A stretch of DNA of 54,729 bases from Bacillus sp. REN16 (lineage in GTDB: Bacteria > Bacillota > Bacilli > Bacillales > Bacillaceae_L), in the NCBI RefSeq assembly GCF_020731355.1, contig NZ_JAJFZK010000016.1:1-54729 (forward strand). The letters are read 5' to 3'. Shown here in pieces: positions 18,092 through 26,547 of this stretch (positions within the stretch are counted from its first letter, which is position 1; every line of letters starts with the position of its first letter). The position numbers and the translations under genes were made by a program. A model generated the notes under the pieces. The model ran no database searches. It saw only the letters and a list, made by a program, of their open reading frames with translations, and was not told where the DNA came from.

Positions 18092-18346
18092 ATGAGTAAA
18101 GATATTCCTGTTTCTATTGTTAGAGCTATCATAGAGGATATTTATGGTCGTTATGGTTTGGAGCAATATTTCCGTAGTTTAGATCCTAAGAGCCAAGTTG
18201 ATTTATATGAGAGTTGGATAAAAATTGTATCCAAAGAGCTTCATAAAAATGGTTTAGTTGAAAAGGAATATGAGGGATTAAACGTCGATGAAATGAGTTT
18301 TATTGAAATAGTAAATCGGACTTCATATTATTTAAAAAATGAGTGA
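18092..18346 (+). CDS. Small soluble protein of unknown function
   Basis: 84 residues, ATG after a good GGAGG. It is helical and acidic at the end (KEYEGLNVDEMSFIEIVNR). I do not recognise a family. It lies between the dif-like site and the recombinase and runs in the same direction, so may be co-transcribed with it. Confidence 0.55.
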   Translation: MSKDIPVSIVRAIIEDIYGRYGLEQYFRSLDPKSQVDLYESWIKIVSKELHKNGLVEKEYEGLNVDEMSFIEIVNRTSYYLKNE

Positions 18347-18368
18347 GCTAAAAAGGTGATGTACTACA

Positions 18369-18486
18369 TGAGCAATAAAGAAGATGGTGTATCTGAAGAA
18401 TTAAAAAAACGGGTCGAGAAGCTTTGTATGACTTCATTGCCAAAATTTGTGAGGAAAGGATGAAAATTCATGAATTTAGAACTTAA
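18369..18486 (+). pseudogene. Micro-gene with probable frameshift before the recombinase
   Basis: ATG at 18369 gives MSNKEDGVSEELKKRV, after which a one-base shift near 18412 restores a sensible reading, EALYDFIAKICEERM, ending at 18486 inside the start of the recombinase gene. As it stands the frame ends after 31 residues. The helical reading across the shift looks more natural than either frame alone. Confidence 0.4.
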
Positions 18487-19438
18487 AAAACAGGAAGGGC
18501 ATACCCTTTCCACAGAAATTTTAGAGCTGCAGAAAGAAGCAAAAAATCACTTAGCCAATTCAAAAGCTGAAAATACAAAACGAGCCTATCGAAACGATTG
18601 GACCCAATTTTCCGAGTGGTGTGAAAAGAACGGATTGCAAAAGTTGCCAGCTGACCCGGAAACGCTCGTCTATTACATCACGTTTTTAGGAAAAACATTG
18701 AAAGCTTCCTCCATCAAACGAAAAATGACGGCCATCTCGCAACGCCATGAAACAGCAGGCTATCCAAGTCCTTCAAAAACAGCCCTAGTAAAAGGAGTGT
18801 GGGACGGAATCCAGCGAAAGATCGGGATTAAAGAGGAAGGAAAAGACGCACTTTGGCTTGAAGAACTTCGGCAAGTCGTCCAAGCTATTCCTCAGAATAA
18901 AGTAATCGGTGTACGGAATCGCGCCATGTTAGTGATTGGCTGGGCCGGGGCTTTACGAAGAAGCGAATTGGTCCAGTTAAATGTCGAAGATATCTCCATC
19001 ACTCGCGACGGATTAATTCTACATTTAAACCGAAGTAAAACGGACCAAAAGGGAGAAGGACAGGATGTTGCCCTCCCATACGGAAGCAATCCATTAACAT
19101 GTCCCGTTCGTAGTTTAGAAGATTGGTTGGCGGTATCTGGCATTTCGGAAGGTCCATTGTTTCGTCGAATGGATCGGCACGGGAACATCCTTGGAAGGTT
19201 GACTCCTCAATCAGTGAGGTTGATTGTTAGGGATTGTTGTGAAAAGGTGGGATTGGATCCAGATCGATATGGAGCTCATAGCTTGAGGAGTGGTTTTTGT
19301 AGTACAGCTGCGAAAGCTGGGAAAGCAGAGCATCAGATTATGAAGCAAACCAGGCATAAGCGAAGTGATTCATTGCAGCGATATATTAAGAAGGCCAATT
19401 TATTCGATGATAATGCAGCAAGTGGGATTGGACTCTAG
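18470..19438 (+). CDS. Tyrosine recombinase/integrase (XerC/D-like)
   Basis: 322 residues and intact. The N-terminal SAM-like core-binding domain includes NTKRAYRNDWTQFSEWCEKN. The catalytic domain shows the first Arg in GALRRSELVQLNVED, Lys of the beta-hairpin in LNRSKTDQ, the HxxR box as HSLRSGF, the later His in TRHKRSD, and the nucleophile Tyr in LQRYIKK. It is a paralogue of the broken gene at 12435. It likely acts on the dif-like site at 17971 or an element end, resolving plasmid multimers or moving cassettes. Base composition is less AT-rich than the neighbours. Confidence 0.85.
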   Translation: MNLELKKQEGHTLSTEILELQKEAKNHLANSKAENTKRAYRNDWTQFSEWCEKNGLQKLPADPETLVYYITFLGKTLKASSIKRKMTAISQRHETAGYPSPSKTALVKGVWDGIQRKIGIKEEGKDALWLEELRQVVQAIPQNKVIGVRNRAMLVIGWAGALRRSELVQLNVEDISITRDGLILHLNRSKTDQKGEGQDVALPYGSNPLTCPVRSLEDWLAVSGISEGPLFRRMDRHGNILGRLTPQSVRLIVRDCCEKVGLDPDRYGAHSLRSGFCSTAAKAGKAEHQIMKQTRHKRSDSLQRYIKKANLFDDNAASGIGL

Positions 19439-19716
19439 ATTATTGGTTAGAACAATTTTATTAAAAATTGTTTAATTGTAGGAATGAGCAAGAAAATATT
19501 AACCTTCATATCTAACGCCGATATATTCTTACAACTATTATCATTCTCTGAGGGTATTGTTGTTAAAGCACTCCTCAGTTTAGCAATAAAATCATATAAA
19601 ACAATAAATATTATAAAAATGAATTTGATTTGTGATAAATGTGCAGATGAAGCAGTAAATGATGTTGCTAAACAAGTTTAAGTTATGTCACATTTCGAAC
19701 ATAGAGGTACGGATAG

Positions 19717-19830
19717 ATGGAAAAATGCGAGGTTTGCAAAGTTAAGGAGGTTGGTCATAAATACAGGCGTTGGTTCTTATGTCCTTCCTGTTATAAAAGG
19801 TTTTTGAACCTTTTTGGAATAAAACTGTAA
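19717..19830 (+). CDS. 37-residue zinc-ribbon peptide
   Basis: ATG at 19717 after GAGGTACGGATAG. The peptide starts MEKCEVCKVKEVG and has a second CPSC knuckle, giving a CxxC-N14-CxxC spacing that can bind one zinc, surrounded by basic and aromatic residues. Too short for firm family assignment. Confidence 0.4.
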   Translation: MEKCEVCKVKEVGHKYRRWFLCPSCYKRFLNLFGIKL

Positions 19831-19947
19831 TATCGTACTTCGATGAAATTATTCTCTTTTCCAGGCTCCCCAGCTCTGGTGTTTTCGGTACAGTTATTAG
19901 TTTCAAAGGCAATTGTCACAAACCCTAAGTAGGAGATGATATGACAC

Positions 19948-20088
19948 ATGGGAAATATAATTAGATTGAGTTCAAAAACAAAGCCTATTAAATTTGAAGA
20001 TAGGAAAAAGAAGATTCAAAAAGAATCAGAACAGATAAAGGATAGATTTGAGAAGTTAAAGAAAAAAAGAAAGGATCTTTTTGAATAA
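19948..20088 (+). CDS. 46-residue basic coiled-coil peptide
   Basis: ATG at 19948 downstream of AGGAGA (a wide 11-base spacing). The sequence is almost wholly charged after residue 15, with about a third Lys/Arg and heptad-like leucines (ESEQIKDRFEKLKKKRKDLF). Function unknown; possibly nucleic-acid binding. Confidence 0.4.
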   Translation: MGNIIRLSSKTKPIKFEDRKKKIQKESEQIKDRFEKLKKKRKDLFE

Positions 20089-20135
20089 AAAAAGGACAGT
20101 GCGGAAAAAGTTGTGTAAATTAGTTTGAAATCAAT

Positions 20136-20183
20136 CCTCCTGGCAAGAATTAGGATAAATAATTTTTGCTAAGGAGGTTTTTT
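20136..20183 (+). terminator. Terminator-like hairpin
   Basis: CCTCC-N-GGCAA near 20136 pairs with TTGC-N-AGGAGG near 20177, followed by six T. It follows the 46-residue gene by about 50 bases. Confidence 0.5.
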
Positions 20184-20315
20184 CGACATGAAATTACCAA
20201 AGGAAAATTGTTGAATGTTAAGGTGGCTTAATATAATTTTCCGAAATTTGTAATAATTAAAACACCTCTTTTTCCTTTTTTACTATTACAATAGTATTAA
20301 AGGAAGGTGAATGGT

Positions 20316-20447
20316 TTGAGAAAAATTATAAAGATTTCATTTGCCGATTTGGTTAAAGAAAACAAAAAAGAATTATTAAAAGATCAAAAGGCTATGGATC
20401 GTATCGAGGAGAGACTAGACCAAAAAAGATTAGAAAAGACAAAATAA
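20316..20447 (+). CDS. fbpB: FbpB-family small basic protein
   Basis: 43 residues from TTG at 20316, 5 bases after AAGGAAGGTGA. The pattern MRKIIKISFADLVKENKKEL, then AMDRIEERL with a basic tail, matches FbpB-type peptides of Bacillus. Those are Fur-regulated and help the FsrA small RNA repress iron-rich proteins. A clear Fur box could not be found upstream. A plasmid copy could modulate host iron-sparing; that is inference. Confidence 0.55.
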   Translation: MRKIIKISFADLVKENKKELLKDQKAMDRIEERLDQKRLEKTK

Positions 20448-20602
20448 AAATTCCCCTAATCCTTTTCTTGTTTCTACTTAATAAAACACTGTTTTTTCAA
20501 ATAAGAAGAAGACTCTGTTAATCTGATATATATAATAGAAGAAACACGGAAAAATCGACTTAGAATATATTAAAAACAGTTTAGAAAATGGGCAAATCTG
20601 AA

Positions 20603-20653
20603 AGAGCAGGGCTATACATGTAAGTAGATCTAATATGTATAACCCTGCTCTTA
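20603..20653 (-). terminator. Strong hairpin downstream of the kdgK fragment
   Basis: AAGAGCAGGG (20603-20612) pairs with CCCTGCTCTT (20644-20653), and TATACAT with ATGTATA inside. It lies where minus-strand transcription from the kinase fragment would end. Confidence 0.6.
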
Positions 20654-20731
20654 TAATTCTTTGATATTCTATCTATCTCTCAATCGTTATACAATTTTAA
20701 AGAGAGTGATTCGCCTTGCTCCATATTATCC

Positions 20732-21211
20732 TCAACTAAGAATGTTAATAAGTTCAAGTTCTTTATCTATTAAACATGTAACGTTATTTTTATTTAAAGA
20801 AATGAAGACACCAGATATATGTAACACCTTTGAATTTTTAATAAAATTTTCATTTATATTTTCTAAACTAATTTCATTAGTTGGTGAATTACCTCGATAA
20901 TAAAAAGTCCTTCCACTACCGTCTCCCAATATTTCTCTGAAGTTTATTGAAGTATTATATCCTTTAACTAAATGTACTTCAGCAACATCAATACCCTCTC
21001 CGCGGGCAAAATTATATATATATCTACCGAATTCATCTTTTCCTAACCTGCTAATCCACCCCGCCTTTAATCCCAATCGTGAACAACCGATTAAAACATT
21101 TAATTCCGAACTACCTGCACTTCTTTCAAATGAGGATACATATCTCATAGGTCCATTAATTGTTGGATTAAAAGTGATCATTGCGTCTCCTATTGAAATA
21201 ATATCATTCAT
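20732..21211 (-). pseudogene. kdgK: 2-keto-3-deoxygluconate kinase, C-terminal half missing
   Basis: ATG at 21211 lies 9 bases after AAAGG. The 159 residues have the N-terminal half of a PfkB KDG kinase: DIISIGDAMITFNPT, GSSELNVLIGCSRLG, KAGWISRLGKDEFGRY, YYRGNSPTNEISLENI. Full KdgK is about 320 residues, and the C-terminal ATP site with the catalytic GAGD is absent, so this copy is dead. It is notable because a DgoK-like kinase and a KDPG-type aldolase lie 30 kb away on the same molecule. Confidence 0.75.
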
Positions 21212-21585
21212 AAATAACATCCTTTTTATTTATATTTTCATACATCCATGAGAAAGTGACAGCTCTGTAATCATGAGAGCTACCATAAGATACGTTTGGA
21301 ATAGACTTGCACTTTACATGGGGAAGTTGTCATGATAGTTATTTCGCTAAGAATCCAAGCCTGCAAAGGTACCTTATAAATTGACACTCTGAAACCTCTA
21401 ACCATTTGCAGAATCTTTTATTACCCTACTGGAATAGCGACTCTCAACTTTCGCATAAGTGGTACAAGTCACGGAAACATTTACTTAACAAGGCATCTTC
21501 ATATTAAGTATCATGTAAAGAATTAGTTAGATAATAATTTTGATTAATAACAGATAAAATATCTTACTATTACCTTATCGGTGTT
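21212..21585. other. 374-base gap, no gene seen
   Basis: Between the kdgK fragment and the IS3-family element. No credible open frame with a ribosome site on either strand and no strong hairpin. Confidence 0.3.
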
Positions 21586-21662
21586 TGTCAAGATAGTTGT
21601 CGCATTTTCTTTATTTTCTAGTGTAATAGTTTTAGAGTAACTACCGCGCTTCGCTTGGTAGC

Positions 21663-21706
21663 CTTCTCATCAAAGAACAGAATGAATTCTGTTCTTTGAT
21701 GAGAAG
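21663..21706 (-). terminator. Perfect 20-bp hairpin within the IS3 element
   Basis: CTTCTCATCAAAGAACAGAA and its exact complement flank the 4-base loop TGAA. It sits between the orfB stop and the element end, where it would stop transcription leaving or entering the element. Confidence 0.7.
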
Positions 21707-21739
21707 GGAAAGGGTAGTTCAAGCTCGGTCGCAGTTGGG

Positions 21740-22792
21740 CTATTTTGTGCCATCCTTTTCTATCTTGTCCTTCATTGGATTTAAAGCCACTGAATCATGT
21801 GCACTCCAGTCTCTTGTTGAGTGTGTCCAACGTTCTGGATGCCTTTGTTTCGCTAGTTCATAAACCTCTTTGCGCCCCTTCAGTATCTTAATGTGGGCAC
21901 CTGTGTGGCATTGTTCCGGTGTTACAAAGTTTATGCCACTGTGTAGATGGACGCAGTTGTACCAACTCACAAATCTCAACGCCCATTCTCGTGTAGCCTC
22001 TAGTGTTTCAAATCCTCTGTGAGGGAATTCAGGTCGATATTTGAGAGTCCGGAACATTGCTTCAGAATAGGGATTATCGTTACTTACTCTTGGTCTTGAA
22101 TAAGAGCTTTGGATCCCTAATTTTTCAAGTAATACTTGAAATGTTGCGGCCTTCATTGGGCTACCATTATCGGAATGTAAAACGAGTGGTTTACCTTGGA
22201 TTTTTTCACTAATGATCGTCTTCTTCATTAAATCTTCAGCGTATTTTGCTTCCTCAGTTTCCCAAATCTCCCAACCTACTATTTTTCTACTGAAAATATC
22301 GATAATTAGATAGAGTCGGTAATACTTGCCTTTCACCGGCCCTTTCAACCACGTAATATCCCAGGTCCACACTTGGTTTGGAGCTATTGCTAAATGACTA
22401 TCTGGTAACCTTCGTTCCGGCTTTTTGCTTCTTCCCCGATGGTTCTGCATTTTGTGCTCACGAAGAACTCTATAAAAGCTAGATTCGGAGGCAATGTAAA
22501 TACGTCGATCCGCTAATTTTGGTACAATTTGAGTGGGCGGTAAGTCTACAAATTCCTCTTTTTTAACGACCTCCAGTATTTCTTGCTTTTCCTCCTTCGT
22601 TAATTTATTTTTTGGCTCTGGGCGTGATGCAATAGGGCGTTGATCTTCCTTGATCCTACCTTCTGAAATCCAGCGTTCATACGTGCGTACGCTAATATTC
22701 AATTCTTTGCACGCCAGGGCTAATCGCGCACCATTTTGTTTTGCTTCTTGGATAAGTTCGACTGCTAGTGCGCGATCTGACGGGCTGATCAT
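21740..22792 (-). CDS. IS3-family transposase OrfB
   Basis: 350 residues with an N-terminal HTH, then the rve/DDE integrase core. The catalytic residues appear as Asp in WTWDITWLKG, Asp in LHSDNGSPMK and Glu in NPYSEAMFRTLKYRPEF. The start overlaps the end of orfA by 4 bases, consistent with programmed frameshifting or coupling to give OrfAB. Confidence 0.85.
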   Translation of the reverse strand: MISPSDRALAVELIQEAKQNGARLALACKELNISVRTYERWISEGRIKEDQRPIASRPEPKNKLTKEEKQEILEVVKKEEFVDLPPTQIVPKLADRRIYIASESSFYRVLREHKMQNHRGRSKKPERRLPDSHLAIAPNQVWTWDITWLKGPVKGKYYRLYLIIDIFSRKIVGWEIWETEEAKYAEDLMKKTIISEKIQGKPLVLHSDNGSPMKAATFQVLLEKLGIQSSYSRPRVSNDNPYSEAMFRTLKYRPEFPHRGFETLEATREWALRFVSWYNCVHLHSGINFVTPEQCHTGAHIKILKGRKEVYELAKQRHPERWTHSTRDWSAHDSVALNPMKDKIEKDGTK

Positions 22793-23337
22793 TCGTCCTC
22801 TTGGTCCCCCCAGATCGCTTGGGCCTTTTTTCTTAATAGTAATAAGGCCGCGGCTTCTGCCAATGCTTTCTCTTTTTTACGCAAATCTTTTTCTAATGTT
22901 TTTGCTCGCTTTTTCTCCTCTTTCAATTCTTGATTTAACTGCTTTGATTGACTAGATTCGCGGCCATTTGCATTTAGGCATGAATCCCGCCATGCTTCGA
23001 TTTGTTCTTTATAAAGTCCTTTTTTACGACAATACTCCGCCAGCTCCGCACCATTCATTGAATATGTTTCCATAACAATTAGAAACTTATCTTCGCTGCT
23101 CCATTGTTCGGAACTTTTTCCATCACCAGGTGTGGGGTTTCCAGCTAGTCTAGCTTCCTTTCTCCACTTGTACAGCGTAGGTTCAGTAATGCCAAACTCA
23201 TCACTTAATTGGCCTACCGATTCATTATTGGGGGGCATCATTCTCTTAACAATTGATGCTTTCTCTTCCTTTGTATATCGTTTACCGTTATTACTTTTTA
23301 AGTCGATCAACCTCCGTGTATGATTTAAACTATACAC
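22789..23337 (-). CDS. IS3-family transposase OrfA
   Basis: 182 residues: a helix-turn-helix (KRYTKEEKASIVKRM, then SVGQLSDEFGITEPTLYKWR) and a leucine-zipper-like tail (LNQELKEEKKRAKTLEKDL). The GGAGG at the N-terminus suggests translation really begins later than the GTG at 23337, near the KSNNGKRYTKEE stretch. Confidence 0.8.
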   Translation of the reverse strand: MYSLNHTRRLIDLKSNNGKRYTKEEKASIVKRMMPPNNESVGQLSDEFGITEPTLYKWRKEARLAGNPTPGDGKSSEQWSSEDKFLIVMETYSMNGAELAEYCRKKGLYKEQIEAWRDSCLNANGRESSQSKQLNQELKEEKKRAKTLEKDLRKKEKALAEAAALLLLRKKAQAIWGDQEDE

Positions 23338-23366
23338 TAAAGTTCCCTACGACATCTATCCTAACA

Positions 23367-23831
23367 GAGGGGGTTATAAAAACTCATTAACCTAAAAATT
23401 TAGATTGGTAATATAACTATACTCCTTTTTAGACTAAAAATAATTCCGCTAAGATACTTTGCATCTCAATTGCAATTTTAAATTCCAAAGATTTATGTAG
23501 TATTAAGATTCTTTATATATAAACCGGTTTACTAAATCAATTTAGTAACATTATAAAATATTCATAATAATTTTACAATATAAGTTTTAGTTTTATTTTC
23601 CATACATTCTAATAATATAGGCAAAGGCAAAGACAATGAAACAGAAAAATGGTTATCTTCAAGTATTAATATTAACGTTAATGTTTATATTAGTCTTGTT
23701 ACTTTAATAAAAGACAATCTCCGCTCTAATAAACTGGATGTTTGTCCATTTATTCAAATTATTATTAATTCAGATAAAAAGTTTCAAATAATAATTTACT
23801 TTTTCATTTAAGTATCATTTCCAGCTTTAAC
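23367..23831. other. 465-base gap, one doubtful micro-ORF
   Basis: AT-rich sequence with no convincing gene. A 23-codon frame at 23637-23708 encodes MKQKNGYLQ followed by a hydrophobic run, but its ribosome site is weak. Nothing else is supported. Confidence 0.3.
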
Positions 23832-23850
23832 GTATATACTGTGTATATAC
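23832..23850. promoter_or_regulatory. Palindromic operator of the mazEF operon
   Basis: Two GTATATAC blocks, each itself a palindrome, are separated by TGT. They lie 23 bases before the mazE start and overlap the region expected for the -10 box. MazE-type antitoxins bind such alternating palindromes to repress their own operon. Confidence 0.55.
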
Positions 23851-23872
23851 AAATATGGATGGAGGTGATATA

Positions 23873-24151
23873 ATGGATACAAATAAACAAAACCAAGAGG
23901 GACTGATATATATGATGACGAAAGTTCAAAAATGGGGTAACAGCCTTGCAGTCCGTATCCCTAGCAATGTTGCTGAGAAAATTTCGATTGAACAAGGGTC
24001 TGAAATTGAGTTAAGCGTTGGGAATCAAATCCTTACTTTAAAACCAAAAAAAAGGAAACCAACTCTAGATGAGCTTTTGGCAAAGGTAACTTCGGAGAAC
24101 CGTCATTCTGAAGTTACCTTTGGGACTATAGAAGGGAATGAATTATTGTAA
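23873..24151 (+). CDS. mazE: MazE-type antitoxin (AbrB/SpoVT fold)
   Basis: 92 residues from ATG at 23873 after GGAGGTGATATA. The AbrB-like swapped-hairpin motif KVQKWGNSLAVRIPSNVAE is followed by ISIEQGSEIELSV, and the C-terminal tail (PTLDELLAKVTSENRHSE) is the part that wraps the toxin. A shorter product from ATG at 23912 is possible. It overlaps mazF by one base (TAATG). Confidence 0.85.
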   Translation: MDTNKQNQEGLIYMMTKVQKWGNSLAVRIPSNVAEKISIEQGSEIELSVGNQILTLKPKKRKPTLDELLAKVTSENRHSEVTFGTIEGNELL

Positions 24152-24477
24152 TGTCAATACCTGAACGTGGTGATCTTGTTTATGTGAATTTCAACCCACA
24201 AGCAGGACATGAACAAGCTGGAACAAGACCAGCTATTGTTTTATCGCCCCAAACATTTAATAAAGTAACAGGTTTTGCAGTCGTGTGTCCTATCACTCGA
24301 CAGCAGAAAGGTTATCCCTTTGAAATAGCCTTACCTAGTGGTTTGGCTATTGAAGGGGTAATTTTAACGGATCAAGTAAAAAGCTTGGATTGGCGTGCAA
24401 GGTGCTTCAATATTAAGGGACAGGCCCCACAAGATGTAGTGACTGATTGTCTAGATATTATACATACATTTTTATAA
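24151..24477 (+). CDS. mazF: MazF-type endoribonuclease toxin
   Basis: 108 residues, full length. Motifs are ERGDLVYVNFNPQAGHEQAG at the start, RPAIVLSPQTFN, CPITRQQKGYPFEI with the catalytic Arg/Thr region, and LTDQVKSLDWRAR near 70. It cleaves mRNA and tRNA at short sequence sites when free of MazE. The pair stabilises the plasmid by post-segregational killing. Confidence 0.9.
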   Translation: MSIPERGDLVYVNFNPQAGHEQAGTRPAIVLSPQTFNKVTGFAVVCPITRQQKGYPFEIALPSGLAIEGVILTDQVKSLDWRARCFNIKGQAPQDVVTDCLDIIHTFL

Positions 24478-24585
24478 ATGACCGTTTTTCATAACTTCGT
24501 TAACGTCATATCCAATATTCTTTATTGTTTATAGATATTGGAATATTAACTGTAAGGGTTTCACTGATACTAAGGTAAATTAATC

Positions 24586-24624
24586 AACTAAAAGGGGTCA
24601 TTATTCATGACACCTTTTTTAGTT
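24586..24624 (+). terminator. Terminator after mazEF
   Basis: AACTAAAAGGGGTCAT (24586) pairs with the ATGACACCTTTTTTAGTT stretch ending at 24624 around a short loop. The long stem ends in T and A runs. Confidence 0.65.
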
Positions 24625-24708
24625 AATTAATTTAAAGGATTTTCCTTTGTAAACAGATATCGCCTTGTTCGGGTTGATGATTTTTTCGATATGTAGGAGG
24701 GAGGACTT

Positions 24709-24804
24709 ATGATTAGAGATATTTATAATCAGATAAGCCCATTGTTAGGAGTTAGAATCGGATTTATTGGAAATAATCTATTTCAATCGCCCAAGAAATT
24801 ATAG
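24709..24804 (+). CDS. Possible 31-residue peptide before uvrX
   Basis: ATG after AGGAGGGAGGACTT, an unusually strong ribosome site. The peptide is MIRDIYNQISPLLGVRIGFI plus a short tail. The initiation site is better than the protein looks; it may be the beginning of a gene truncated by rearrangement. Confidence 0.35.
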   Translation: MIRDIYNQISPLLGVRIGFIGNNLFQSPKKL

Positions 24805-24856
24805 GGCATTTTTTTATGTTTGCACACAAACAGATGTTTATATTTCCAGTACCATT

Positions 24857-24904
24857 CGAACGTATATTCCCGTATAATATGAATAAAATAAGAACATACA
24901 TTCT
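24857..24904 (+). promoter_or_regulatory. uvrX promoter with two LexA-like boxes
   Basis: CGAACGTATATTCC (24857-24870) and AGAACATACATTCT (24891-24904) resemble the Bacillus LexA consensus CGAAC-N4-GTTCG and flank a TATAAT at 24873-24878. Two boxes around the -10 would give tight SOS control of the uvrX operon. Confidence 0.6.
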
Positions 24905-24922
24905 TTTGTGGAGATGAATCTA

Positions 24923-26182
24923 ATGGTTGATTACAGTCAGCTACCTGTCCAAAAAATATTATGCGTGGATATGAAAAGCTTTTATGCAAGTTGTGCCGCG
25001 GTTATGATGGGTCTTGATCCGCTCGAGTGCTATTTGGCGGTTGTTGGAGACACAGACCGCCAAGGTAGTGTGGTGCTTGCAGCTTCCCCAAAATTAAAAA
25101 AGGAATTTGGTATCAAAACGGGATCACGTTTGTATGAGATTCCAAAGGACCCTAAAATCCATGTTGTAAATCCAAAAATGAAGACTTTTTTACACATCTC
25201 AACAGAAATCACAAAACTATTTAACCAGTATGTCCCTAAAGAAGACGTTCACGTCTACAGCGTTGACGAAAGTTTTATAAGAGTCGATGGCGTACAAAGA
25301 TTGTGGGGAGATGCGCTCACAATCGCTCATAAAATCAAAAGTGATATCAAAGAACAGTTCGGCCTTACGTGTACTGTTGGTATTGGTCCTAATATGTTGA
25401 TGGCTAAGTTATGCTTAGACCTTGAAGCAAAGAAAAAAGGTATTGCAGAGTGGACATACGATGATGTGCAGAGTAAATTGTGGAAAGTATCCCCTCTTAG
25501 TGAAATGTGGGGAATCGGTAGACGAACTGAAAAAACACTTAATCGTATGGGAATCACAAACGTCGGCCGCCTTGCTCGCTATCCCCTTAACCTACTTGAA
25601 AAAAAATTCGGGGTGATGGGAAATCAACTTTATTATCATGCATGGGGCGTGGACTTATCAGATATTAGCGCACCTATTAAGCGTGAACAAATCAGCTTTG
25701 GTAAAAGTCAAATACTCATGCGAGATTATCCGGATCCGGAAGAGGTAGAGCACGTCATTTTAGAAATGTGCGAGGAAGTAGCTAGGCGTGCAAGGCATGC
25801 TCGTAAGGTTGTAAGAACTATTAGTTTAGGGGTTGGCTATAGCAAAGACGAATTAGGTGGTGGTTTTTATCGTTCAAGGACGATTGATACCCCAACGAAT
25901 ATAACAATGGAAATTTATAAAGTGTGCCTTGAATTGTTTAATCAGTTTTATACTCGAAAAACAGTAAGACAGATTTCAATTTCCCTTTCAAAAATTGAGG
26001 ATGACGACAATATGCAGCTCGATTTGTTTTATTTGGACAGAGAAAAGAAAAGCAAGCTTGGCTATGTTATGGACCAAATACGTACTAAATACGGATCTGA
26101 TGCCATCTTGCGAGCAGTATCTTACACCAGCGCTGGAACGTCAAAGCATAGAGGTAGACTTGTAGGCGGCCATAAGGCTTAA
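24923..26182 (+). CDS. uvrX: Y-family DNA polymerase, UvrX/UmuC-like
   Basis: 419 residues. The palm motif CVDMKSFYASCAAVMMGLDP is at the N-terminus and the catalytic pair is in VYSVDESFIRVDG near 110. A helix-hairpin-helix stretch (WGIGRRTEKTLNRMGITNVG) and the little-finger domain follow. It carries out error-prone translesion synthesis. ATG at 24923 is 9 bases after GGAG; an upstream in-frame GTG overlaps that site. First gene of an SOS operon with yolD. Confidence 0.9.
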   Translation: MVDYSQLPVQKILCVDMKSFYASCAAVMMGLDPLECYLAVVGDTDRQGSVVLAASPKLKKEFGIKTGSRLYEIPKDPKIHVVNPKMKTFLHISTEITKLFNQYVPKEDVHVYSVDESFIRVDGVQRLWGDALTIAHKIKSDIKEQFGLTCTVGIGPNMLMAKLCLDLEAKKKGIAEWTYDDVQSKLWKVSPLSEMWGIGRRTEKTLNRMGITNVGRLARYPLNLLEKKFGVMGNQLYYHAWGVDLSDISAPIKREQISFGKSQILMRDYPDPEEVEHVILEMCEEVARRARHARKVVRTISLGVGYSKDELGGGFYRSRTIDTPTNITMEIYKVCLELFNQFYTRKTVRQISISLSKIEDDDNMQLDLFYLDREKKSKLGYVMDQIRTKYGSDAILRAVSYTSAGTSKHRGRLVGGHKA

Positions 26183-26200
26183 AATATGGGGGGTAGTACA

Positions 26201-26536
26201 ATGATAAAAGATAGAGGGAAAATCAAATGGGGTGCTGCGTTTATGTTGCCTGAAATGATTTCCGTACAAAGTCGTATCGACTGGGATGCTAAAAAGGTTG
26301 AAAGGCCCACACTTGATGAGAATCAACTTGAAGAGATTAACCAAGCTATATGTACGGCGATGGAGTTTAACCAGGACTTAGTATTTACTCTTTTTGACCG
26401 TGGTGAATTTGTGCTATTACTTGGTAGAGTGCATTATGTTGACCAACTTAAGAATGAGCTACGAATAGTGGATAAATTCGAGGAGCTACACTACGTTAAA
26501 TTTAAAGATATTGTAAAAGTAAACATCAACGATTGA
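26201..26536 (+). CDS. yolD: YolD-like protein
   Basis: 111 residues from ATG at 26201 after GGGGGGTAGTACA. It has the N-terminal DRGKIKWGAAFMLPEM stretch and the fold of small YolD proteins, which are encoded with UvrX polymerases and are thought to act like UmuD partners. It sits 18 bases after uvrX. Confidence 0.8.
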   Translation: MIKDRGKIKWGAAFMLPEMISVQSRIDWDAKKVERPTLDENQLEEINQAICTAMEFNQDLVFTLFDRGEFVLLLGRVHYVDQLKNELRIVDKFEELHYVKFKDIVKVNIND

Positions 26537-26547
26537 GGTTATTTCCC

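Larger units (their letters stand above)
21586..23366 (-). mobile_element. IS3-family insertion sequence, apparently complete
   Basis: The ends are related inverted repeats. TGTCAAGATAGTTGTCGC begins at 21586 and the complement of 23341-23366 reads TGTTAGGATAGATGTCGT, each followed by a CTTTA stretch. Inside are overlapping orfA and orfB on the minus strand with an intact DDE transposase. The element can be active or recently so. Confidence 0.7.

Noticed and set aside
19484..19681. 65-codon frame after the intact recombinase
   Set aside because: Weak ribosome site and no recognisable pattern; kept out for lack of support.
20090..20220. IS256-type element end
   Set aside because: A GTTGTGTAAA-like stretch resembles such ends, but no partner repeat or transposase was found nearby.
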